DNA of 64,000 bases from Bacteroidota bacterium (lineage in GTDB: Bacteria > Bacteroidota > Bacteroidia > Bacteroidales > Paludibacteraceae): contig JAKIYP010000001.1 of the NCBI GenBank assembly GCA_022708505.1, positions 19,832 through 83,831 of the forward strand, written 5' to 3'. The translations under genes were made by a program, and so were the position numbers. The notes beneath the pieces are model-generated. The model was given only the letters and a program-made list of their open reading frames with translations. It was not told the DNA's origin and did not search any database. Positions 27,017-36,187 of this stretch are shown one piece after another (the first letter of the stretch is position 1; each line of letters opens with the position of its first letter).

Positions 27017-28555
27017 TTATCCCGCCCAACCTTCCCGGTCGAGATTTCTGTAATTAATTGCTTCCGCTATATGATGTGAACAAATTTGTTCAGAACCGTC
27101 CAGGTCTGCAATGGTTCTGGAGACTTTCAATATCCGGTCATACGCACGAGCCGACAAATTTAATCTTTTCATTGCATTTTTGAGCAATTCTGCACCAGAT
27201 TTATCCGGCACGGCAAATTTTCGCTGCAATTTTGAAGACATTTGCGCATTGCAATAAACCCCTTCAATGTCCCTGAACCGCATTTCCTGAATCTGTCTGG
27301 CTTTGATAACCCGATTCCTGATTTCTTCACTTTTTTCCGCTTCTCTTTGTTCTGATAGTTTCTCAAAGGGAACCGGAACTATTTCAATATGTATATCAAT
27401 CCTGTCCAACAATGGTCCGGATATCCTGCTCAGATACTTTTGAACTACACCTGAACCGCAGACACAAGCCTTTTCCGGATGATTGTAATAACCACAGGGG
27501 CAAGGATTCATAGACGCTACCAACATAAAACTTGCGGGATAGTCGACCGAAAATTTTGCCCGGGAAATCGAGATCTTCCTATCCTCCAGCGGCTGCCGCA
27601 TCACTTCAAGCACTGATCGCTTAAATTCAGGCAGTTCATCCAAAAATAAGACACCGTTATGTGCCAGCGAAATCTCTCCTGGTTGCGGGAAAGCGCCCCC
27701 TCCTACCAATGCCACATCTGAAATTGTATGATGCGGACTACGAAACGGACGTTGCGAAACCAGTGCAGAATTATTATCTGTATTTCCGGCAACTGAGTGT
27801 ATTTTTGTCGTTTCGAGCGCCTCTTCCAGTGTCATCGGCGGCATAACTGTAGGCAACCGTTTTGCCATCATCGACTTTCCTGCTCCGGGCGGTCCAACTA
27901 AAATAATATTATGCGAACCTGCGGCAGCAACTTCCAGTGCCCGCTTTACATTTTCCTGTCCTTTTACGTCTGAAAAATCTATTTCAACCTGATCACGCGC
28001 CACATTAAACATCTCTTCTGCGTTTAATTTAATTGGCTGCATAACAGAGTCGTCATTCAAAAAAGCAATCACCTCCGTAATATCCTTCACACCATACACA
28101 TCTAATCCAGTCACTACAGCAGCCTCTTTCGCATTTTGATAAGGCACAAGTAATCCTTTAAAACCGGCTTCCCTTGCTTTAACGGCGATGGGTAATGCTC
28201 CTTTAATTGGTTTCATTCCACCATCAAGCGACAATTCCCCCATCAGGACAAACTTTTCAAGTAAATCTGTCTTTATCTGGTTTGATGCGGCCATAATCCC
28301 TACAGCCAGGGGCAAATCATAAGCAGAACCTTCTTTCCTGATATCTGCCGGAGCCATATTAATAACCACCTGCATCCTGGGCAGTCTTTTGCCTGAAAAC
28401 GAAAGGGCTGAGGCTATTCTTTCATGACTTTCCCTGACTGCATTATCAGGCAAACCAACAATTAAGAAACGTATCCCCTGACTTACATTCACCTCTATCG
28501 TCACAATTGTGGCAGATATACCCTGCAATGCAGCACCAAATGTTTTTACCAACAT
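27017..28555 (-). CDS. comM: YifB/ComM-family Mg-chelatase-like AAA ATPase
   Basis: 512 residues. N-terminal Lon-like domain (MLVKTFGAALQGISATIVTI; FLIVGLPDNAVRESHERI), AAA+ module with Walker A GPPGAGKSMMAKRLP, Walker B VLFLDELPEF, a zinc-type CPCGYYNHPEKACVCG insertion, and C-terminal Mg_chelatase_C. In Vibrio the homologue is a hexameric helicase needed for branch migration in natural transformation. ATG 28555 is chosen because family members begin MLVK. lpxB follows after 17 bases. Confidence 0.94.
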   Translation of the reverse strand: MLVKTFGAALQGISATIVTIEVNVSQGIRFLIVGLPDNAVRESHERIASALSFSGKRLPRMQVVINMAPADIRKEGSAYDLPLAVGIMAASNQIKTDLLEKFVLMGELSLDGGMKPIKGALPIAVKAREAGFKGLLVPYQNAKEAAVVTGLDVYGVKDITEVIAFLNDDSVMQPIKLNAEEMFNVARDQVEIDFSDVKGQENVKRALEVAAAGSHNIILVGPPGAGKSMMAKRLPTVMPPMTLEEALETTKIHSVAGNTDNNSALVSQRPFRSPHHTISDVALVGGGAFPQPGEISLAHNGVLFLDELPEFKRSVLEVMRQPLEDRKISISRAKFSVDYPASFMLVASMNPCPCGYYNHPEKACVCGSGVVQKYLSRISGPLLDRIDIHIEIVPVPFEKLSEQREAEKSEEIRNRVIKARQIQEMRFRDIEGVYCNAQMSSKLQRKFAVPDKSGAELLKNAMKRLNLSARAYDRILKVSRTIADLDGSEQICSHHIAEAINYRNLDREGWAG

Positions 28556-28700
28556 AGTTATTCGGTTTTTGTATAACAAACAGTAACGGGTGCAAAAATA
28601 CAATTAATCTGAGAGATTTACACAATCCAAACTTTAAAAAAACAACGCAAAATGTATAAATAATTTATTTCTTCATGCATTTGTAAACAGGTGGAAAAAG

Positions 28701-28734
28701 AAAAAGGTTGCAATATATCAATTGCAACCTTTTT
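28701..28734 (-). terminator. Terminator of ahpC
   Basis: Perfect 14-base stem AAAAAGGTTGCAAT / ATTGCAACCTTTTT with a 6-base loop, followed on the minus strand by TTTTTCTTTTT, 21 bases beyond the ahpC stop. It can fold on both strands. Confidence 0.88.
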
Positions 28735-28755
28735 AAAATTAAGTTTAATACGGGA

Positions 28756-29388
28756 TTAATGACCTGACAGGTAACTTGAAATACCGTCCTGCGTTGGTTT
28801 CAATGCTTTATCACCTTTCTTCCAGTTAGCAGGACAAACTTCGCCATATTCTTCCGTAAACTGAAGTGCATCAATCAAACGAATCACCTCATCCACACTA
28901 CGTCCAAGCGGCATATCATTCACAACCTGGTGACGAACCACGCCATTTTTATCAATCAGGAATAAACCGCGGTAAGCCTTGGCTTCTCCAACAAAAACTT
29001 CATTACCTTCTTCATCATAGGTTTCCTCACCAGCCAACACATCATAGGCTTTTGAAATGGCAAGGGTCTGATCCACAACAATCGGATATTTTACGCCCTG
29101 GATTCCTCCTTCATTTGTTGGCGTCTGAAGCCATTTCCAATGTGAGAATTCCGAATCGGTAGATGCTCCGACAACGACAACATTACGCGATTCAAATTCA
29201 GCTATCTTATCCTGAAAAGCAATTAATTCAGTCGGGCAAACAAATGTAAAGTCTGCCGGATAAAAGAAAAACACTACATACTTTTCACCCTCATATTGTT
29301 TAAGGGAAAAATTTTCTACAATCTCACCTCCGTTAACCACTGCCTTGGTGTTAAATACAGGAGCTTTTTTACCTACTAATACTGACAT
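28756..29388 (-). CDS. ahpC: 2-Cys peroxiredoxin AhpC/PrxA type
   Basis: 210 residues, cytosolic thiol peroxidase. Peroxidatic Cys51 in FTFVCPTELIAFQ, active-site YPADFTFVCP (P..T..C), resolving Cys in GEVCPANW near residue 170, and a GASTDSEFSHWKW loop. The C-terminal arm is that of dimer/decamer-forming Prx1 types. Monocistronic, with its own promoter and terminator. No ahpF is adjacent. Confidence 0.96.
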   Translation of the reverse strand: MSVLVGKKAPVFNTKAVVNGGEIVENFSLKQYEGEKYVVFFFYPADFTFVCPTELIAFQDKIAEFESRNVVVVGASTDSEFSHWKWLQTPTNEGGIQGVKYPIVVDQTLAISKAYDVLAGEETYDEEGNEVFVGEAKAYRGLFLIDKNGVVRHQVVNDMPLGRSVDEVIRLIDALQFTEEYGEVCPANWKKGDKALKPTQDGISSYLSGH

Positions 29389-29431
29389 ATTACTTTATTT
29401 TGATTAAAAATTTAACTATTTCTTACGAATG

Positions 29432-29439
29432 CAAAGTTA
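29432..29439 (-). promoter_or_regulatory. -7 element of the ahpC promoter
   Basis: Minus-strand TAACTTTG fits TAnnTTTG, 44 bases before the ahpC ATG. No clear -33 TTG at the right distance. Confidence 0.5.
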
Positions 29440-29509
29440 GATTGTTTCATCAAAAAAATGACATAAAAAGCTATCGAATGTTTTTATAGTAATATAGACG
29501 TTTTGGATA

Positions 29510-29555
29510 GCGGAGAACGGAAAGCGAAGAGCTAATAGCTAATAGTGAATAGCTG
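29510..29555. repeat. Dispersed intergenic repeat copy
   Basis: GCGGAGAACGGAAAGCGAAG then AGCTAATAGCTAATAGTGAATAGC. Related pieces occur at 39544-39582 and, inverted, at about 13000 and 14400. No reading frame. Confidence 0.6.
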
Positions 29556-29558
29556 ACT

Positions 29559-30044
29559 TTAGACATTAGACTGAAAAATTAAGACTGTCGCATAGGCAGC
29601 CATGCCTTCTGCGCGACCAACAAAGCCCATTTTCTCGGAAGTTGTCGCTTTAATGGAAATCTTATCTGTAGATGTATCCATCACTTCTGCCAGACAGATC
29701 TGCATTGCAGGAATGTGTGGATTAATTTTTGGTTTTTCAGCACAGATGGTGCAATCGGCATTCCCAAACTCATAACCTTTTGAACGCAACAGTTGCATGG
29801 TTTGCTTCAGGAGGATTTTACTATCTACATTTTTATATTCTGCCGCTGTATCCGGGAAGTGGAATCCGATATCACGCAGATTTGCTGCACCCAACAAGGC
29901 ATCACAAAGGGCATGAATCAATACATCAGCATCAGAATGACCGAGAAGGCCGACAGCATGCTCAATTTTAACACCCCCAAGCCATAAATCCCTCGAATGA
30001 GCAAATTGATGCACATCGTAACCAAAACCTACACGAATATTCAT
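29559..30044 (-). CDS. ispF: 2-C-methyl-D-erythritol 2,4-cyclodiphosphate synthase IspF
   Basis: 161 residues, trimeric zinc enzyme of the MEP isoprenoid pathway. Starts IRVGFGYDVHQFA (Asp10 and His12 bind Zn), then GLLGHSDADVLIHALCDALLGA, DIGFHFPDT and ISIKATTSEKMGFVGRAEG. Full length. It is 29 bases downstream of porV on the same strand and could be read from the porU-porV transcript. Confidence 0.96.
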   Translation of the reverse strand: MNIRVGFGYDVHQFAHSRDLWLGGVKIEHAVGLLGHSDADVLIHALCDALLGAANLRDIGFHFPDTAAEYKNVDSKILLKQTMQLLRSKGYEFGNADCTICAEKPKINPHIPAMQICLAEVMDTSTDKISIKATTSEKMGFVGRAEGMAAYATVLIFQSNV

Positions 30045-30073
30045 CGGTTATATCTAAAAATGAAACAACAATT

Positions 30074-31225
30074 TTATCTCATCAGATTCTGCAATCCGAA
30101 CAAGTCGAAGGACAATGAGAAACGCAATGTCTGATCAAGTGGGTTTGTCTGCGCTACTGAAATAACATAAGAAGCATCCAGTTGGAACATATTCAGTTTA
30201 AATCCGGCTCCCGCAGTAAAGAACTTACGGTTACCTTTATTCTGATGCTCATTAAAATATCCTGCTCTGACAGAGAACTGGTTGTTATACACATATTCAG
30301 CGCCTATCGACCAGGCAATCTCCTGTAATTCTTCTTTCACTCCACCGGGGGCATCACTGAAAGATGAAAAAATACCCTGCAATGAAGTCATGTCATTGTA
30401 ATAATTTACATTCTCAGCTGTTTTTGTATAATCGATGGTTGGCACTAACATTTTATAAGCATCAGCACTGAAAGACAACCGCTGATATTCATCAATCGGA
30501 TAATCGAAGGAAGTACCCAAACGCAAATTTGTCGGAATAAAATAACTGGACGCAAACTCGTCATAAGAAATTTTCGACCCAATATTAGAAACATTCAAGC
30601 CAAGAGCAAAAGTTCCATCACCTGTATACATTTGCACCGGCGTCCGGTAATACATGGCAACATCAGCAGCAACAGCCACACCCGGATAGATTTCAGATCC
30701 ACTGTTAGTCAGGTTCTTACCATTATTCAGGTCAGAATAGATTAAACGCAAAGCGGCAGCTGCCGAGAAATTATCGAATAACTTTTGGGAATAAGCGACA
30801 TCCAATGCAAACTCATTGGGAAATGCGGTTGCATATTCTCTGCCCTCGTAATCTGTCATTACAATTTCACCTAAAGAAAAATACCGCAAAGAAGCACTTA
30901 ATGCTCTTCGCTGATCAAACTTCCAATAACCGGTGAGATAAGTGAGATTAATATCATCTACTAATTGTCGTAACCAGGGAGTAAATGAAAATGATAACCC
31001 GGCATCACTCTCGGCAAATACATATTTGGCCGGATTCCAGAATTGAGAATTTACATCAGCAGAAGTTGCGGCACCTAAATCTCCCATACCCGCTCCCCTT
31101 GCATCAGGAGAAATAGTAAGTGAGGGAACTGTATAACCTACCGGATTAATCTGAACTTCTTCCTGTGAATACGCGCTAAACGATATTGCAAACAAAAGGA
31201 TGATTAAAAATAAATTTTTTCTCAT
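30074..31225 (-). CDS. porV: Type IX secretion outer-membrane shuttle protein PorV
   Basis: 383 residues, 14-strand FadL-like barrel with signal peptide ending FSAYSQ (about 21). Characteristic start of the mature part: INPVGYTVPSLTISPDARGAGMGDLGAATSADVNSQFWNPAKY; ends FSLSFDLFGLQ. PorV receives T9SS cargo and delivers it to the PorU sortase. It is the gene immediately downstream of porU, the usual arrangement. Confidence 0.95.
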   Translation of the reverse strand: MRKNLFLIILLFAISFSAYSQEEVQINPVGYTVPSLTISPDARGAGMGDLGAATSADVNSQFWNPAKYVFAESDAGLSFSFTPWLRQLVDDINLTYLTGYWKFDQRRALSASLRYFSLGEIVMTDYEGREYATAFPNEFALDVAYSQKLFDNFSAAAALRLIYSDLNNGKNLTNSGSEIYPGVAVAADVAMYYRTPVQMYTGDGTFALGLNVSNIGSKISYDEFASSYFIPTNLRLGTSFDYPIDEYQRLSFSADAYKMLVPTIDYTKTAENVNYYNDMTSLQGIFSSFSDAPGGVKEELQEIAWSIGAEYVYNNQFSVRAGYFNEHQNKGNRKFFTAGAGFKLNMFQLDASYVISVAQTNPLDQTLRFSLSFDLFGLQNLMR

Positions 31226-31322
31226 TGCTATAATCTTTCTTAATTTTTTATGTCTTAACGCAGACTTGTATGATTAATATCTTTAAACGAAAAATAATGG
31301 TTTTATTGTATTGCCTCCAATC

Positions 31323-34300
31323 TTATTCTACAACTATAAGTTTATTCATTCTGGAACGAACTACTTTCGAATTTGTTTGAATAGATATACGATACAGATA
31401 GACTCCTGTTGAAAGTCTTCTACCTGTCATGTCACTTACATCCCAGTTGATTTCATCGAGGGTGGATTGTTTAAAACTCCATATCTGACGACCGGAAAGA
31501 TCGTAAATATCAACCTGCGTGTTCATCACAGATTCAGGACGATCGTGTTCCACAACAAACTTTGTATAGGACTTAACCGGATTCGGATAATTTTTGACAC
31601 TGAAGATTTCGGGTTCCAACCCTTTTACCACTTCAAATTCAATAGTCTGAACGGATGAATTATTCAACAAGTCCCAGACCCTGAATGTAAGCGTATGTTT
31701 TCCGGAACGTAACTCAGGCAATTTAAATCTGACTGTCCCCTGAGAATAGTCATTCATTGCCGACTTATAATAATCATTCAGCACATAAGATTTACTCGGA
31801 TCCTCATCAATCACCAGCAATATATCATGTCCGATACCACTTCCTACCTGGTTAATGCCATTAACATCACTTACGTGGGCTATAAACAAGGGCGTTTCAT
31901 TTACTTTATCCCCAGATTTAAAGCCAGCGGTATTCAGATACATGTTAATTTCAGGACCTTCCGTTTCGTAGAACACATCGGGGTTTGAACCTCCAATGAT
32001 AAAATTCTCATAAAACCCCTGGGCTTCATAGCCATTATCATCACAAGAAGCATAAAAATTGACTCTTCCGCTCCCATAATTATATTTTATATCCTTAGGC
32101 AACATAAAGGTAAGTTCAAAATTTCCATTTACTACCTCAGCTACTCCGGAAAATAACTTATTCTGTCGATCATTAAAATTAAATGTTTTTGATTCTCCAT
32201 GATTTCTCAAACTGGAAATTCGTTGAACTTTATCAAAAACAGATGCATTCAGAAATCCGTTAAAGCCATCTACTTTATTCCCCTCATTGTCTGCGATATA
32301 CCCTGCAAACTTTGCAACTGAAAGTGCCCTAAGCGTATCGTTACCCTGTACGTCATTATCATTTATTTTCTGAACAACGACCTTGTATTCATTTGGATAA
32401 GTCAGTCTGACTGCAGGGTCTCCCATATACACATACGACAATTTATTTATCTCATTACCCAGGTTGTTTTTGGCGCGAGCAATCACATCTCCAACCCTGA
32501 GGTTTTTTCCATTTTCCTTATAAAACAGGAAATGATTTATCCATTGATTAATATATCTGTTCTGAGACGCGTAAACTGGTCTCGCTGCAGAAATAATTCC
32601 AATGCCGCCGCCGACAGGATTAAGCAATACATGTTCTCCCGCCGAAACAGTTGGCAGGTCAAACTGAAGGAAGTTACAGGTAGCAGCGACCCATAATGGT
32701 AAACTTTTGTTCGACAGGTTTTTCACATCGGCTGTCGACAAAATCTGTTCATTGGTCCAGCCTGTCGCACCGGCATGCCCCACAAAGTTCAGCATAAACA
32801 TTCCGTTTCTCAATAAATTATGGAACTGAGCACGGGCAACAGGATACGACTCACCACTTGCATTTATTTCCTGTTGATAAGCATCCAGATAAATTTTAGT
32901 TATTTGCATGGATGGATGTGCCCTGCCAATCATAGAGGCAACACTGTCGGCCTGTTCCATGTGTAAAAATCCGTCACCATCATCGGCCAGATAACAAATC
33001 TGATTTTTCCAGATACCCCGATTCTCATTCTTCATGTAATTGATTGTTTTGGTAACTACATCAGTAGCCTCCTGAACAGTTGACACAGGGAATCTTCCAA
33101 CTCCGATATCCATGGTATGTGATGGAATCTGTGTACCCTCTGAATCTTCAAGGAACGTAAAATAATCGTCAGTCAGGTATGAAAGTGTTTCAACCAATGA
33201 ATTTTCAGTTTGATAAGTCAACACATAGCTCTCACTCGAAGACGACAAAACCTTGCGATTATCGAATGACCCTCTGCCAAACAACAACAAATATTTAGGA
33301 CGTTTTGTCAGATCTCCCGACTGTGTTGCTCTGTCATACAACATCTTCATCATCCAGCGATAGGCTGTTGCATCCGGAGTCCCGGAAGAGAATTCATTGT
33401 AAACCTGTTCTGTAGTTACTGCTTCAACAGTGATTTCACCCATATCGTTGTGAGCTTTTGCCAGTCTCTGTGCTTGCTGCAAAAAATTAGGATGGGCAAT
33501 AATTACCATGTCTGTCGGCAACATGCCATGTAAATTCTGATTAGCTACATTACCCAAAATTTCCGGCTTCGGGAAGGAGGATCCGGCCTTGGGATCAATC
33601 GCCAGATATGTTTTAGGTGTTTTGTTGTTTCCATAGAAACTCAGCATTCCGTTATTAGCCTGAGCTGTAATACGGGTTATATTTACATGATCGGTAATAT
33701 CCCATATTTGCACATTAGTGCCTGCATTTGCAAGATTGAACTTACTGTATGTATCATTCCCGATAAAATCGGGATATTGAAAGCGCATGGCAGCTCCTGA
33801 CATGGTAAGCGACCGGCGTGCATTAACTTCAACATAATTCAGATACCCTTTGGATGACGATACCGGCTTTATATACGTCAGATTAAAATTCAGCAGATCC
33901 TGTTCGGGAGTAAATGTGAAAATTCCATTTGCAGCACGGGCTTTTTCGTAATTGTCATTTTCTGTTTTCTTGGCTACCGAAAGTGATTCGGTCTGCTGAT
34001 CATTTAATTTTAACTGAAAAGTTGATATCTCGGACGATGTGGCAGCAACATCAAGACGTACCTTCACAGTATTGGCATTTTTCACGAGGTTCGGAAAATT
34101 AAAATTTAGGTTTAACGACAGCATATCGCCAAAAGTTTCGCCATAAAAATCTTTACCTGAACTGGCTATACTATTCAATTCTTTTTCATGTACTGCATAA
34201 TCGGTAAATTCATTTACCTCATTGTATGACGCTCCGTTCGGTAAAACGACTTCAGTCTCTCCAATTTTTCTTACCTCTGTATCTGCTGAACTTACAAAAT

Positions 34301-34733
34301 AGTATCCATAATTTGAATAATGATTCAACAGATGGATATACATTCCTCTGTTTATATCGTAAGTCCATGAATTAACCCCCTGTGCATAAAACAAGATATA
34401 ATCTCCCGCGTTAAAAACGCCATCGGAACCAGTTTCCATATGAATGGCAAGCTCCGGTAAATCATCATTTTTAGGCTGGAGAAAACTCTGATTTAACAAT
34501 GCACCACCATATCCATAAATCTTTACCTTCTGCGGATCAACTCCCATTGCAGACAAATCCTCATAGGTTAATTTATACACTCCAGACTCTTTGATACGAA
34601 TCTTAACAAATTTACCCTGAGCAAGTACTGATGCGGTTTTATATGCATGTAAACTCCCATAAGCCTCTGAATAACTGGCTAATGCCAACAGGCTTATAAA
34701 AAATATAATTATTTTATTGCGAAAGTTTCTCAT
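31323..34733 (-). CDS. porU: Type IX secretion system sortase PorU
   Basis: 1136 residues. Signal peptide (to about 25), N-terminal beta domains, a gingipain-like C25 cysteine peptidase domain at about 390-770 with His653 (MLNFVGHAGATGW) and Cys686 (WVAATCNFLQFD), then an immunoglobulin-like part and a C-terminal signal (ARRED-type tail: NYPNPVKSYTKFVVEHD; TGVYLYRISIQTNSKVV). PorU removes the C-terminal signal of cargo and attaches it to anionic LPS. Length and order are typical. Confidence 0.95.
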   Translation of the reverse strand: MRNFRNKIIIFFISLLALASYSEAYGSLHAYKTASVLAQGKFVKIRIKESGVYKLTYEDLSAMGVDPQKVKIYGYGGALLNQSFLQPKNDDLPELAIHMETGSDGVFNAGDYILFYAQGVNSWTYDINRGMYIHLLNHYSNYGYYFVSSADTEVRKIGETEVVLPNGASYNEVNEFTDYAVHEKELNSIASSGKDFYGETFGDMLSLNLNFNFPNLVKNANTVKVRLDVAATSSEISTFQLKLNDQQTESLSVAKKTENDNYEKARAANGIFTFTPEQDLLNFNLTYIKPVSSSKGYLNYVEVNARRSLTMSGAAMRFQYPDFIGNDTYSKFNLANAGTNVQIWDITDHVNITRITAQANNGMLSFYGNNKTPKTYLAIDPKAGSSFPKPEILGNVANQNLHGMLPTDMVIIAHPNFLQQAQRLAKAHNDMGEITVEAVTTEQVYNEFSSGTPDATAYRWMMKMLYDRATQSGDLTKRPKYLLLFGRGSFDNRKVLSSSSESYVLTYQTENSLVETLSYLTDDYFTFLEDSEGTQIPSHTMDIGVGRFPVSTVQEATDVVTKTINYMKNENRGIWKNQICYLADDGDGFLHMEQADSVASMIGRAHPSMQITKIYLDAYQQEINASGESYPVARAQFHNLLRNGMFMLNFVGHAGATGWTNEQILSTADVKNLSNKSLPLWVAATCNFLQFDLPTVSAGEHVLLNPVGGGIGIISAARPVYASQNRYINQWINHFLFYKENGKNLRVGDVIARAKNNLGNEINKLSYVYMGDPAVRLTYPNEYKVVVQKINDNDVQGNDTLRALSVAKFAGYIADNEGNKVDGFNGFLNASVFDKVQRISSLRNHGESKTFNFNDRQNKLFSGVAEVVNGNFELTFMLPKDIKYNYGSGRVNFYASCDDNGYEAQGFYENFIIGGSNPDVFYETEGPEINMYLNTAGFKSGDKVNETPLFIAHVSDVNGINQVGSGIGHDILLVIDEDPSKSYVLNDYYKSAMNDYSQGTVRFKLPELRSGKHTLTFRVWDLLNNSSVQTIEFEVVKGLEPEIFSVKNYPNPVKSYTKFVVEHDRPESVMNTQVDIYDLSGRQIWSFKQSTLDEINWDVSDMTGRRLSTGVYLYRISIQTNSKVVRSRMNKLIVVE

Positions 34734-34821
34734 TGATAAAACATGATTTGATGTAATTTCACCGGTTTTCTGTTAAACGTAAACTATAATTGTTTGTTGT
34801 AGTGTTTATAGAATGATAACA

Positions 34822-35433
34822 TTATTTAATTTTAAAATCAAACATCTTTTGATCAAATATGTAACCTTCCAGCCGGTCACCAACCTGTACCTTTCCTACT
34901 CCAACCGGAGTTCCGGTAAATAAAATATCACCAATTTTCAGGGTAAAGAATTTACTTGTGTAAGCAATTAATTCATCCACAGGAAAAATCATGTCCTTCG
35001 AATTGCCTTGCTGAACTGTTTTTCCATTGATATCTAAATGAAATTCAATATTTTGAACATCACTAATTTCAGAAACGGGTATAAAGTTTCCAATAACGGC
35101 TGAGTTGTCGAAGGCTTTGCTAATTTCCCACGGATGACCGTTCGATTTCAGTTTTCGCTGAATATCACGTGCCGTAAAATCAACACCAAGACCAATTTCA
35201 GCATAATACCGGTGAGCATATTTTTTCGCGATATTCTTTCCTAACCTGTTGATTTTAACAATCAACTCTGTTTCATAATGCAACTCATCCGTAAAATCCG
35301 GAATAAAAAACGGCTTATTATTCTTTAACAATGCCGTATCCGGTTTCATAAAAACAACAGGTTCTGAAGGATTTTTGCTGTTTAGCTCTTTGTTATGCTC
35401 GACGTAATTTTGTCCGATTGCCAGAATTTTCAT
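34822..35433 (-). CDS. Fumarylacetoacetate hydrolase (FAH) family protein
   Basis: 203 residues. Typical core of the FAH fold: EPVVFMKPDTALL, a metal-binding E..E..D set in LHYETELIVKI, GVDFTARDIQ, SKAFDNSAVIG, and a final GDILFTGTPVGVG. Members hydrolyse, decarboxylate or isomerise beta-keto acids (for example acylpyruvate or oxaloacetate). The exact substrate cannot be told. It lies 11 bases downstream of rex on the same strand. Confidence 0.9.
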   Translation of the reverse strand: MKILAIGQNYVEHNKELNSKNPSEPVVFMKPDTALLKNNKPFFIPDFTDELHYETELIVKINRLGKNIAKKYAHRYYAEIGLGVDFTARDIQRKLKSNGHPWEISKAFDNSAVIGNFIPVSEISDVQNIEFHLDINGKTVQQGNSKDMIFPVDELIAYTSKFFTLKIGDILFTGTPVGVGKVQVGDRLEGYIFDQKMFDFKIK

Positions 35434-35444
35434 GCAGTAAACAA

Positions 35445-36104
35445 TTAAATGTGTAATTCTTTCAGGGCATTCAGACGATTGAACATAACAGCCAGATGTG
35501 CATATATGGATGTATTTTGCACCACGATATTTTCCGGAACAACAATTCTGTAAGGGGTAAAATTCCAGATTGCCTTGATACCGCCTGCCACCATTACTTC
35601 CGAAACTTCCTGTGCTTTATCTACCGGAACAGTCAATATCCCGATATTTACCCCTGTCTGTTTCTGAAGCTCAGCAAACCGTTCGATATGATGAATGGGG
35701 ATGTGATTGATCGAAGTCCCCGACAATTCATATTTCACATCAAATCCGGCCATGATTTCCAGTCCGAATTGCTCCAGTCCGTTATCATGCATCAAAGCGC
35801 CTCCCAGACTTCCAACACCAAAAAGATAGGCCTGATGAGAATTGGTAAACCCAAGAAACCTATCTAATACAGCAACTAATTCTCTCACATCATAACCAAC
35901 ACGGGTTTTACCGGATATTTTCACGTACGATAAATCTTTGGCAACCATTGATGCATCAACGGAAATATTCCTGGCTATCTGTGTTGAAGAAAGATACGAC
36001 TCTCCTTGTTTCAGCACTAATTTGGCATATGCAAGATACCACGGCAACCTTCTCAGGGTAGGTTCCGGCACATGAAATTCTATTGCGCTTTTTAAATGAG
36101 GCAT
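35445..36104 (-). CDS. rex: Redox-sensing transcriptional repressor Rex
   Basis: 219 residues. N-terminal winged helix (EPTLRRLPWYLAYAKLV; SSTQIARNISVDASMVAKDLSYV; GKTRVGYDV) and C-terminal Rossmann domain with YLFGVGSLGGALMHDNG (NADH-binding GxGxLG). Represses fermentative and respiratory genes when NADH is low. Starts 84 bases from leuS in a divergent pair, and the FAH gene follows. I found no clear Rex box near it. Confidence 0.94.
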   Translation of the reverse strand: MPHLKSAIEFHVPEPTLRRLPWYLAYAKLVLKQGESYLSSTQIARNISVDASMVAKDLSYVKISGKTRVGYDVRELVAVLDRFLGFTNSHQAYLFGVGSLGGALMHDNGLEQFGLEIMAGFDVKYELSGTSINHIPIHHIERFAELQKQTGVNIGILTVPVDKAQEVSEVMVAGGIKAIWNFTPYRIVVPENIVVQNTSIYAHLAVMFNRLNALKELHI

Positions 36105-36153
36105 TTAAGTCCTAAAATAGATTTGACCTGCAAAAATAATCAAATATTTTAAT

Positions 36154-36161
36154 TAATTTTG
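36154..36161 (+). promoter_or_regulatory. -7 element of the leuS promoter
   Basis: TAATTTTG fits TAnnTTTG, 27 bases before the leuS ATG. The -33 TTG is not clear at the usual spacing. Confidence 0.5.
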
Positions 36162-36187
36162 CACGTTTATTTTTTTAAAGAAATATT

